NCBI GenBank assembly: GCA_934167965.1
Contig: CAKPMJ010000005.1
Location: 1 to 64,000 of the forward strand
Source of the DNA: an uncultured Clostridia bacterium
GTDB lineage: Bacteria; Bacillota; Clostridia; TANB77; CAG-508
DNA length: 64,000 nucleotides
Direction of reading: 5' to 3'
The notes beneath the pieces were generated by a model. The model did not search any database and had not been told where the DNA came from. It worked only from the letters and a program-made list of their open reading frames with translations. Both the position numbers and the translations under genes were made by a program. Shown here in pieces: positions 7,527-14,206 of the stretch. Positions within the stretch are counted from its first letter, which is position 1, and every line of letters begins with the position of its first letter.

Positions 7527-7672
7527 TTTTTCATCTCCTTCCTAACTAAATTTGATATTATTTTTGCAGAATCTTTAATGAAATTGTCATCATCTTGTTT
7601 GTTCCCTGCAAATATACATTTTATTGTAAAACCCTCTAGTCCTTCTATGTTTGTGTATGTTTTTGTTTGCAT
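7523..7672 (-). CDS. Small phage protein, 49 aa
   Basis: The ORF reads MQTKTYTNIEGLEGFTIKCI... and is soluble and charged. It is the first ORF after the Cro-like gene, with an AGGGGGA site before the ATG. It overlaps the next ORF by four bases. No family is recognised. Confidence 0.55.
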   Translation of the reverse strand: MQTKTYTNIEGLEGFTIKCIFAGNKQDDDNFIKDSAKIISNLVRKEMKK

Positions 7673-7686
7673 CTCTCTGTCCCCCT

Positions 7687-7908
7687 TTAGTCTTTTGTCG
7701 TACTTATTGTACGTTGTAAAGATAAAAAAATTTGCACTATAGGTACATTTAAAATTTCAGCAAAAATTCCTTTCGCTTTATCACTAGGATTCCTTTCGCC
7801 TCTTTCTATCATTGATATATAATCTTTAGAAAATCCAGATTTTTTAGCCAGTTCCTCTTGTGTTAATTTTGCCTTTATTCTTAAATCCTTAAATGTTGTC
7901 TCCTTCAT
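7687..7908 (-). CDS. Cro-like XRE transcriptional regulator
   Basis: This 73-residue protein is one HTH_3 domain: LRIKAKLTQEELAKKSGFS-KDYISMIERGERNPS. It is transcribed leftward from the shared switch region and is the first gene of the prophage early operon, the position of cro. AGGAGATGAG lies upstream. One perfect operator-like palindrome falls inside its own 3' end (7699-7713). Confidence 0.85.
   Translation of the reverse strand: MKETTFKDLRIKAKLTQEELAKKSGFSKDYISMIERGERNPSDKAKGIFAEILNVPIVQIFLSLQRTISTTKD
7699..7713. promoter_or_regulatory. Operator-like palindrome inside the cro-like gene
   Basis: CGTAC-TTATT-GTACG is a perfect palindrome with a five-base spacer. It matches the degenerate sites at 7924, 7959, 8042 and 8073. 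It lies within the end of the Cro-like coding region, where a bound repressor could act as a roadblock to leftward transcription (inference). Confidence 0.5.
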
Positions 7909-7923
7909 GTTCTCATCTCCTTT

Positions 7924-7980
7924 CGTACTTATTGTTCGTTACTTTATTTGCATTATATAGTACAATATGTTCTTTGTCAA
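7924..7980 (-). promoter_or_regulatory. Leftward early promoter with two operators
   Basis: Read leftward, TTGACA (7980-7975) and TATAAT (7957-7952) have an ideal 17-base spacer. One operator (AGTAC-AATAT-GTTCT, 7959-7973) fills the spacer and another (CGTAC-TTATT-GTTCG, 7924-7938) lies just downstream. This is the expected layout for a repressible PR-type lytic promoter. Confidence 0.75.
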
Positions 7981-8041
7981 TACTTTTATCAAAAAAAATC
8001 TTATCTTTTCCTCAATCCCTTCTCTCTCTAAGAAAGAATTT

Positions 8042-8092
8042 TGCACAAATTGTTCTATTTTTCTTTACATATCGTACAAATTGTTATATAAT
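8042..8092 (+). promoter_or_regulatory. Rightward repressor promoter with two operators
   Basis: TTTACA (8064-8069) and TATAAT (8087-8092) have 17-base spacing and drive the CI-like gene. Operator-like sites TGCAC-AAATT-GTTCT (8042-8056) and CGTAC-AAATT-GTTAT (8073-8087) overlap the upstream flank and the spacer, so the repressor probably autoregulates. Confidence 0.7.
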
Positions 8093-8122
8093 ATATTTAT
8101 CTTATTTGAAAGGATGATTGTT

Positions 8123-8470
8123 TTGAACAGATTGAGAGAATTAAGATTAGAAAAAGGATTATTACAATCAGATATTGCTAAAATTATAGGAAAAAAAGAT
8201 AGGATTATTGGCTTTTATGAATCAGGAGAACGTGACCCTAGTACAGAAACATTATCTATATTGGCAGATTTTTTCGATGTTTCCATTGATTATTTATTAG
8301 GGAAATCTAATGTAAGAAATCCTAAACAAGAAGATGACCCTTTGGGACTTGCTAATATAGGCTTTAGTATGAAAAATTATAAACCACCAACAGAGACTCA
8401 AAAGGATCAAATACGTGATATGATAAAGATAATATTAAAAGATAATAAAATAGACGAAGGAGAAAAATAG
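8123..8470 (+). CDS. CI-like XRE prophage repressor
   Basis: This 115-residue protein has an N-terminal HTH_3 (LRELRLEKGLLQSDIAKIIG, residues about 4-60), including the ESGERDPSTETLSILADFF segment, and a C-terminal helical tail (about 75-115). It probably binds the CGTAC-N5-GTwCG operators in the divergent region and maintains lysogeny. I prefer TTG at 8123 because AAAGG sits at proper distance; ATG at 8114 is in frame but its AAGG is directly adjacent. The downstream immA-like gene starts one base after its stop. Confidence 0.85.
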   Translation: MNRLRELRLEKGLLQSDIAKIIGKKDRIIGFYESGERDPSTETLSILADFFDVSIDYLLGKSNVRNPKQEDDPLGLANIGFSMKNYKPPTETQKDQIRDMIKIILKDNKIDEGEK

Positions 8471-8903
8471 ATGAATTTATATTCTCTATATGATATAGCT
8501 GAAAGAGAAAACATTAAAATATATAATCATTATATAGACAATGCAAAAGGTATATTTATTAATTACAAAAATATGAACGCTATATTTATGAATACTGCAA
8601 ACATAATAAATACACTTGATGAAAAGTGTGTATTATCCGAAGAATTGGGGCATTATTATATGGATGCCTTATATCCTGCGCTATCAAATGATACAATACT
8701 TATATCAAAACAAGAATATCGTGCTAAAAAGTGGAGTTACTATGCATTAATTCCTTTTGAAAAGCTACAACTAGCTATTTTAAGTCGGAGTTAATAATCT
8801 TTATAGTCTTGCTGATTATTTTGATGTTACAGTAGAATATATGCAAAACGCATTAGTTTTTTATAAAGAAAAATGTGGAGAAAAATTAATAACTGGAGGT
8901 TAA
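8471..8903 (+). pseudogene. ImmA/IrrE-like prophage protein, +1 frameshift
   Basis: The frame starts at ATG 8471 (GGAG inside the CI-like gene) and stops at 8794 after ILSRS. The expected family C-terminus (NNLYSLADYFDVTVEYMQ to EKCGEKLITGG) continues one base out of phase to a TAA at 8901-8903. The break is close to 8780-8784. The active-site region is LSEELGHYY, where Glu replaces the first His of HExxH, a variant I know from phage members. ImmA proteins cut the repressor to induce the prophage, so a broken copy could lock lysogeny (inference). A sequence error is possible. Confidence 0.75.
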
Positions 8904-8907
8904 AAAT

Positions 8908-10518
8908 ATGGAGTTAGCTGTTTCTTATGCAAGATTTAGTTCAGACAATCAAGATATAAAATCAGCAGATGACCAAGAAATTGAAAATAAAATATATGCA
9001 CAAAATAACAATATAAAAATAGTACAATACTTTCGTGACGAAGCTAAATCAGGTACAAAAACAGCTTCTCGTGAAGGTTTCTTTGATATGCTTAACTATT
9101 GCAAAAAATATAATAGAGCTAAAGATAACACTTCAAAAATAACATATATTTTAGTTTGGAAATTTAATAGATTTGCAAGAAATGACTATGATTCTACTTT
9201 TTATAAAGCTGAATTCAAAAAAATGGGGATACGCGTGTTAAGTATAACACAACCAATTCAGGATACTCCTGAAGGTCATTTACTAGAAGGTATAATCCAA
9301 AATGTAGATGCTTATTATTCTGAAAACTTAGCCTCTGATGTAAGACGTGGCATGAGAAATAATGCAAAAGAACAAAAATTTAACGGTGGACTTGCTCCGT
9401 TAGGATATAAGATAGAAAATCAAAGATATGTTATTAATGAAGATGAATCAAAAATTATAAAAGAAATATTTGATTTATATGTAAATAAAGGTAAGGGACT
9501 TATTGATATAGCAATTTCTATGAACAAAAAAGGATATAAAACACGATTACATAGAAATTTTAAACAAAGTAGTATATATGATATATTAAGAAATAACACT
9601 TATATAGGCACTTATACTTTCAGAATAAAAGAAACAGATGAATATTATGAATATGAAGATGCATTGCCCGCAATAATTGATAAGGAGGTCTTTAATAAAG
9701 TGAGTAAAATTAGTGAAAGAAACAGTAAACACAAAGGAAGCTATAGTGCAAAAGAAAACTATTACTTGAGTGGTTTGATTGTTTGTGCTGAATGTGGAAA
9801 AAATTATGTTGGTACTAAAACTACAAAGAAAAAAGATGGTAAAACATACACTTATAAAAAATATAAATGTAATGGTAGAAATAAGATGTTTAAATGTACA
9901 AATAAAATAATTAATGCAGAAGCCTTGGAAAATTTTGTTCTAAAGGTTTTAAAAGAAAAACTTACTAATAAAGAAAATTTAACAAATGTATTGGCAGAAA
10001 TAGAAGATGTATATAATTCTTATAGAGACGATGTTAAAGACACTTATAATGATACAGTAAGAGAATTAAATAAAATAGAAATAAAATTAAATAATTACAT
10101 GAAAGCAATCGAGGATGGATTATATAATTCTAAAATGAAAGAAGAAATCCAAAATTTAGATGAAAGAAAATCTACTTTAGAAATGCTTTTGAAGGAATCA
10201 GATCGCAGAAATAATCAAAAAAAGTTTGATGGTATTGAATTACTAGATATGTTCAAAAAGAATTTAAATAATTATGAAAATATGAGTGATATAGAAAAAA
10301 AGAATTTGTTTAAAATGTACATTAAAAAAATTGAAGTAAATCATAATGAGATTACAATATACTTCAATCTATCTTGTTTAAATGATTACGAGATTTCGCA
10401 ATCTGAATTGGTCGAGGCGACAGGGATCGAACCTGCGACCTCATGGTCCCAAACCACGCGCGCTACCAACTGCGCTACGCCTCGATTTAATGTTATAATT
10501 TTAAACGCTTATATATAA
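8908..10518 (+). CDS. int: Large serine recombinase (prophage integrase), C-terminus fused across tRNA-Pro
   Basis: This 536-residue serine recombinase has a catalytic resolvase domain at 1-150 (SYARFSSDNQ with the nucleophilic Ser near residue 11-12), a recombinase domain (about 165-270), a zinc ribbon (CAECGKNYVG ... CNGRNKMFKC, about 290-335), a coiled coil (about 370-450) and a final beta segment. GGAGG lies before the ATG. The last ~40 residues (from SELVEATGIEP) are translation of the antisense of tRNA-Pro and beyond, so the natural end of the phage gene probably lay before the attachment junction. It is the left boundary gene of the prophage with host DNA to its right. Confidence 0.85.
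   Translation: MELAVSYARFSSDNQDIKSADDQEIENKIYAQNNNIKIVQYFRDEAKSGTKTASREGFFDMLNYCKKYNRAKDNTSKITYILVWKFNRFARNDYDSTFYKAEFKKMGIRVLSITQPIQDTPEGHLLEGIIQNVDAYYSENLASDVRRGMRNNAKEQKFNGGLAPLGYKIENQRYVINEDESKIIKEIFDLYVNKGKGLIDIAISMNKKGYKTRLHRNFKQSSIYDILRNNTYIGTYTFRIKETDEYYEYEDALPAIIDKEVFNKVSKISERNSKHKGSYSAKENYYLSGLIVCAECGKNYVGTKTTKKKDGKTYTYKKYKCNGRNKMFKCTNKIINAEALENFVLKVLKEKLTNKENLTNVLAEIEDVYNSYRDDVKDTYNDTVRELNKIEIKLNNYMKAIEDGLYNSKMKEEIQNLDERKSTLEMLLKESDRRNNQKKFDGIELLDMFKKNLNNYENMSDIEKKNLFKMYIKKIEVNHNEITIYFNLSCLNDYEISQSELVEATGIEPATSWSQTTRATNCATPRFNVIILNAYI
10409..10484 (-). tRNA. tRNA-Pro (TGG), likely prophage attachment target
   Basis: The 76-nt cloverleaf includes an encoded CCA (minus strand, 5' end at 10484). 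The acceptor CGAGGCG/CGCCTCG pairs, the anticodon stem CGTGG/CCATG holds loop TTTGGGA with anticodon TGG, and the T arm GCAGG-TTCGATC-CCTGT is intact. Its 3' end meets the integrase reading frame, which marks it as the probable integration site. A promoter (TTGAAT 10543-10538, TATTAT 10520-10515, 17-base spacer) lies upstream. Confidence 0.9.
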
Positions 10519-10572
10519 TATCATACTTTGCAAATAAATTCAACCCTTTTTTCAAAATTTCTTAAAAATAAA

Positions 10573-10618
10573 TTTAATAGCTCTATCTCAAAATATATTT
10601 CAAGATAAAGCTATTAAA
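10573..10618 (-). terminator. Rho-independent terminator of the BI-1 gene
   Basis: A 16-bp arm pair (10573-10588 with 10603-10618, one mismatch) starts directly at the stop codon of the Bax-inhibitor-like gene. In the minus direction it is followed by TTTATTTTT. Confidence 0.8.
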
Positions 10619-11302
10619 TTAATCTTTACTTTTTCCAAACAAAGATAGAATTCTTAAAAAGATATTAATAAAATCTAAATATAATTCCATAGCACCATAT
10701 ACATATAATTTCTCGTCATCACAAAATCCTACTTCTTGCATAGCCCTAATTTTATTCATATCATAAACTGTTAATCCACAAAATACAATTAACATTGCCC
10801 AATCTAAAACAAGGTCTAAAAAAGTATTTCCTAGAAATAAATTTATAATTGTTAACACAAGACCTATGATAAGTGCCACACTTAGAATTGTTCCAAAACT
10901 TGATATATCTCTATTGGTCTTATATCCAATATATGCTAAAGTTCCAAATAAAACAGCTGTACCTGCAAAAGCATATACAATAGATGTCATTTCAAAAACT
11001 GCAAATATTATTGATAGCGTAAAACCATTTAAAAATGCATATGCATAAAATAATATTGTAACTGCCATAGGAGAAAGTTTTCTAAATAGTAATGAAAATA
11101 TAATAACAACTACTACTTCTGCTACAGCTAGTGCTCCATATGTTCCACCTTCAATCATAGAAATATATATTCCTGACTTATATGCATAAAAAGCTGTAAT
11201 AGCACTTGCAAGTAGACCTAAAAACATTCTAAAAAATGTATTTGTAAGTATACTATTCATATCCATTGTACGAATAGGGTTTCCTTCTTCATATGATTCC
11301 AT
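10619..11302 (-). CDS. Bax inhibitor-1/YccA family membrane protein
   Basis: This 227-residue protein has seven hydrophobic helices and the family segments YGALAVAEVVVVIIFS, YAYAFLNGFTLS and the C-terminal DYALxLYLDxINIFLxIL-type pattern (AMELYLDFINIFLRILSLFG). BI-1/YccA proteins are pH-sensitive calcium-leak-type membrane proteins and YccA binds FtsH in E. coli; the function in Clostridia is not settled. ATG 11302 has AAGGTGG at good distance; the in-frame GTG at 11314 does not. It is monocistronic, with its own terminator and a promoter (TTGACT 11394-11389, TAAAAT 11371-11366). Confidence 0.85.
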   Translation of the reverse strand: MESYEEGNPIRTMDMNSILTNTFFRMFLGLLASAITAFYAYKSGIYISMIEGGTYGALAVAEVVVVIIFSLLFRKLSPMAVTILFYAYAFLNGFTLSIIFAVFEMTSIVYAFAGTAVLFGTLAYIGYKTNRDISSFGTILSVALIIGLVLTIINLFLGNTFLDLVLDWAMLIVFCGLTVYDMNKIRAMQEVGFCDDEKLYVYGAMELYLDFINIFLRILSLFGKSKD

Positions 11303-11480
11303 TATATTCACCACCTTTCTATTCTTTATTATATGTAAAAATTTAAAATCTAATTTGTATAATATATTTTAAATATAAATCCTATAAAAGTCAATACTAA
11401 CACAAAATTACCGAATTTTTCTAATTTTTTTTAAAATGACTTGAAAAATCTTAAAAATCACAGTATAATAGTAAAGTAAT

Positions 11481-11557
11481 GCACCCGTAGTTTAGTTGGA
11501 TAGAATGCGAGGCTACGAACTTCGAGATCGGGGGTTCGAATCCCTCCGGGTGCACCA
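11481..11557 (+). tRNA. tRNA-Arg (ACG)
   Basis: The 77-nt cloverleaf has an encoded CCA: acceptor GCACCCG/CGGGTGC, anticodon loop CTACGAA (anticodon ACG) on a CGAGG/CTTCG stem, and T loop TTCGAAT. Promoter TTGAAA (11441-11446) and TATAAT (11464-11469) have 17-base spacing. Confidence 0.95.
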
Positions 11558-11560
11558 AAA

Positions 11561-11585
11561 AAGCACCATTTTAGGTGCTTTTTAT
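11561..11585. terminator. Terminator between tRNA-Arg and the convergent gene
   Basis: AAGCACC (11561-11567) pairs with GGTGCTT (11574-11580) and is followed by a T run. The flanking A run on the other side allows it to serve the convergent minus-strand gene as well. Confidence 0.75.
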
Positions 11586-11589
11586 TTTT

Positions 11590-12228
11590 CTATTTTTCAA
11601 TAGTATACTCTAAAATATTTGGTAACTCAAAATCTTTATCCTCAACAGTATCAAAACTATATTCTCTATTAACTACACTCTTCTTATTATTATCTAATAT
11701 ATTAACAATAATATCAACCAATCCAGTTTCTTTATTAATATAACATGTTCCATCATCAGTAAATATTGCACTTATAACATAATATTTATTATCATTAACT
11801 TTCTCTGTTCTTATTTTACATATTACACTTAAATTCAATAAATCTTTTTTACTATTACCTATATCCAAAACATTTATATCCAGTGAAAATATATTTCCCA
11901 TCCCTTCGCGCATAATCTTTCTTCCATCAGTTAGATCCCAAAATACTTTTGAAGAATTGCCATCAACATATTGAGTCATAACATCACCAGTTGATTTCCT
12001 TTTAACAACTGTTTTTCTTTTATCATCTTTAATATATGTTTCAATGTAATCTAGCCCCGAATCTTCTCCTGATACCTTAAGATAGTAATTCGTTTTACTC
12101 TCATATCCTTTCGATTTAGTACTAATTGAACTTAATATAATTATATTTCTCACTAGGTGTACTAAAAATATTAATAATAGCACAAATACTACTATTAAAA
12201 TTTTTTTTCCTATCTTTTTCTTGTTCAT
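11590..12228 (-). CDS. Membrane-anchored extracytoplasmic protein, unrecognised
   Basis: This 212-residue protein has an N-terminal basic start and one transmembrane anchor (about residues 7-33), then an outside domain rich in beta strands (YYLKVSGEDSGLDYIETYIK ... VMTQYVDGNSSKVFWDLTDG). The pattern of alternating strands and the closing YSFDTVEDKDFELPN resembles LolA-like/outer-surface sensing domains, but I cannot assign a family. ATG 12228 is preferred since GGAGG stands seven bases upstream; an ATG at 12234 is too close to that site. It is convergent with tRNA-Arg. Confidence 0.65.
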   Translation of the reverse strand: MNKKKIGKKILIVVFVLLLIFLVHLVRNIIILSSISTKSKGYESKTNYYLKVSGEDSGLDYIETYIKDDKRKTVVKRKSTGDVMTQYVDGNSSKVFWDLTDGRKIMREGMGNIFSLDINVLDIGNSKKDLLNLSVICKIRTEKVNDNKYYVISAIFTDDGTCYINKETGLVDIIVNILDNNKKSVVNREYSFDTVEDKDFELPNILEYTIEK

Positions 12229-12549
12229 AAACATACCTCCTCTTGTGTACAGCTTAGAAATTCTATGTTTAGCAGTTTTAAACCTTCAAATTTTTTTCTA
12301 TAAAGTTTCATTTGCTTTACCATTTTCAATTTAATTAAATTATATCATATTTGCAATTTTTTTGCAATTTTCACTACTTTTTTTATTATTATGTAATAAT
12401 TGGTAATTCATATTTTTAGACTATTATGGACTGTGCAAATTTTCGAAATCTCTTGTGCCACATAGTATTTCCTAACTATAAGTTAGTTCATAAAATCTTT
12501 AGAACTTGTTATACTAATATAGTAAAAAATAGGTTTTTGGAGGTGTAAT
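12229..12549. other. Intergenic region with promoter of the XRE gene
   Basis: This is a non-coding stretch between divergent genes. TTCATA (12487-12492) and TATACT (12510-12515) form a plausible promoter for the XRE gene. A short inverted repeat CTAACT-ATA-AGTTAG (12472-12486) overlaps its upstream edge and may be an operator. Nothing else is evident. Confidence 0.45.
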
Positions 12550-12894
12550 ATGAACGCAGAAGTAAAATCAGAAATGGACAAAGTATTTGGTTCAATTTTA
12601 AAGGATTATAGAACAAGAAAAAAACTTACACAAGCAGAAATGTCTGAAAAATTGGATATTTCAGAAAAATACGTATCAAGAATAGAAACTGGAACTGGTG
12701 GAATCAGCAAAGAAACACTAGCAAAATATATGAATATTTTAGGAATAAGTCCAAATAAAATGTATAAAGAATTTATAAATAATCCTAAAATAAAAGCTGA
12801 AATTGAAGTATCAGAAAAATTATCTGATTTATCACCTGAAAAGTTAGAAGTTGTTTTAGAAATGATAAAATTACTAGGAAATTTAAAAGACTAA
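12550..12894 (+). CDS. XRE family transcriptional regulator
   Basis: This 114-residue protein has an N-terminal HTH_3 (LKDYRTRKKLTQAEMSEKLD and KYVSRIETGTGGISKETLAK, residues about 15-72) and a helical C-terminus (KLSDLSPEKLEVVLEMIKLL), probably for dimerisation. TTGGAGG precedes the ATG. It is monocistronic between the anchored protein and HtrA. A nearby inverted repeat suggests autoregulation. The target is unknown. Confidence 0.8.
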   Translation: MNAEVKSEMDKVFGSILKDYRTRKKLTQAEMSEKLDISEKYVSRIETGTGGISKETLAKYMNILGISPNKMYKEFINNPKIKAEIEVSEKLSDLSPEKLEVVLEMIKLLGNLKD

Positions 12895-12898
12895 TCTT

Positions 12899-12932
12899 AA
12901 AAGGAATATACCTTACAAAGTATATTCCTTTT
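12899..12932. terminator. Bidirectional terminator between the XRE gene and htrA
   Basis: Perfect 12-bp arms AAAAGGAATATA (12899-12910) and TATATTCCTTTT (12921-12932) end in A/T runs on both sides, serving two convergent genes. Confidence 0.85.
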
Positions 12933-14034
12933 ACTTTTCACCAAGTTTTATTTCAATATCTCTATTAATTTTTCCTCTGTTAATATTTAATGTAACTTTA
13001 TCCCCTGGATTCTTTGTATAAATATATTCTCTTAATTCATTAACTGTGCTACATTTATTTCCATCAATACTTGAAATAATATCTCCCTTTTCCAAATCCG
13101 TATTATATGATGCACCATTAACCATAATTTTCTCAACATATACTCCTGAAGTAAAATTATCATTTAAAGATAAATATTGAGATATAGATTTATCATACAC
13201 ATAAATTCCTAAGCTTGCTTCTTTAAAACTGCCATCATTTATAAATCTATTTATTACTGGTTTCACAACATTTATTGGTACAGCAAATCCCATTCCTTCT
13301 GCTGAAGTGATTTTCACGGAATTGATCCCAATCACTTCTCCTGTTGCATAAACAAGTGGTCCACCGCTGTTTCCTGGGTTTATAGTTGCATCTGTTTGAA
13401 GCAAATTCGACATATATATATCATTATTATTTTCTGTAATCTTTACTGTCCTATTTAAAGCACTTATAATGCCTGATGTAACAGTTCTTCTAAATTCTAA
13501 TCCTACTGGATTACCTATTGCATACACTGTTTCACCAGCTCTTACGCTACTTGAGTTTCCTAAGTTAGCATATGCCAAATTTTCAGCATCTATTTTAGTT
13601 AAAGACAAATCTAAATCAGAATCTGCCCATACAACCTTGCCGTTATAAGTATTTCCATCATCTATTGTAACATAGCATGTACTATATTTATCACCTGTTA
13701 CATGATTATTACTTAAAATATACCCATTACTTGAAACGATAATACCAGTACCTAAACCCAAATCATCTTCTGTGGACTTCGATAAAATTGATCCTCCGAC
13801 TGACTTTAATTTAGAAATTCCACATACACTTTCTGTCACTTCTTCTATCATATTTGCTATATTTTTACTATTTTTATTTATGTTTTCCACAGTTTGAGAA
13901 CTATCTGTGGAAACTGTTAATCTTTTCGAGTCATAATTTGATTTAATTTCTATGTTTTGATACATATTATATAAATAATATCCTACACCTGTTATAATTA
14001 GCATCACAACCAAAGCAATCCACGCTTTTTTCAT
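12931..14034 (-). CDS. htrA: HtrA/DegP-like membrane-anchored serine protease (S1C)
   Basis: This 367-residue protein has a signal anchor (residues 3-25), then a trypsin-like domain with the triad His in ILSNNHVTGD, Asp in DSDLDLSLTKI and Ser in TINPGNSGGPLVY, and a C-terminal PDZ domain (about 275-367, DLEKGDIISSIDGNKCSTVN). It probably degrades misfolded proteins outside the membrane. ATG 14034 has AGGTG six bases upstream; a GTG start at 14043 is less likely. It is transcribed divergently from the NRPS gene with a 170-bp gap, so co-regulation with the predicted protease-inhibitor pathway is possible but unproven. Confidence 0.88.
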   Translation of the reverse strand: MKKAWIALVVMLIITGVGYYLYNMYQNIEIKSNYDSKRLTVSTDSSQTVENINKNSKNIANMIEEVTESVCGISKLKSVGGSILSKSTEDDLGLGTGIIVSSNGYILSNNHVTGDKYSTCYVTIDDGNTYNGKVVWADSDLDLSLTKIDAENLAYANLGNSSSVRAGETVYAIGNPVGLEFRRTVTSGIISALNRTVKITENNNDIYMSNLLQTDATINPGNSGGPLVYATGEVIGINSVKITSAEGMGFAVPINVVKPVINRFINDGSFKEASLGIYVYDKSISQYLSLNDNFTSGVYVEKIMVNGASYNTDLEKGDIISSIDGNKCSTVNELREYIYTKNPGDKVTLNINRGKINRDIEIKLGEK

Positions 14035-14137
14035 ATATTTCACCTACTTCATTTATATTATTCCCTAATAAATTACTTTTAAACCAATTTAATACATTCA
14101 TTTTTTCTATGTTTTTTTACAAAATCTACCAAAACAA

Positions 14138-14166
14138 TTGCTTTTTTCCTTAAAATGCACTATAAT
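14138..14166 (+). promoter_or_regulatory. Promoter of the NRPS operon
   Basis: TTGCTT (14138-14143) and TATAAT (14161-14166) are 17 bases apart, about 40 bases upstream of the NRPS ATG. No clear operator repeat is visible. Confidence 0.65.
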
Positions 14167-14206
14167 AACACTATAAATGTGAATATAGATAAAAGGTAGG
14201 TTTATT

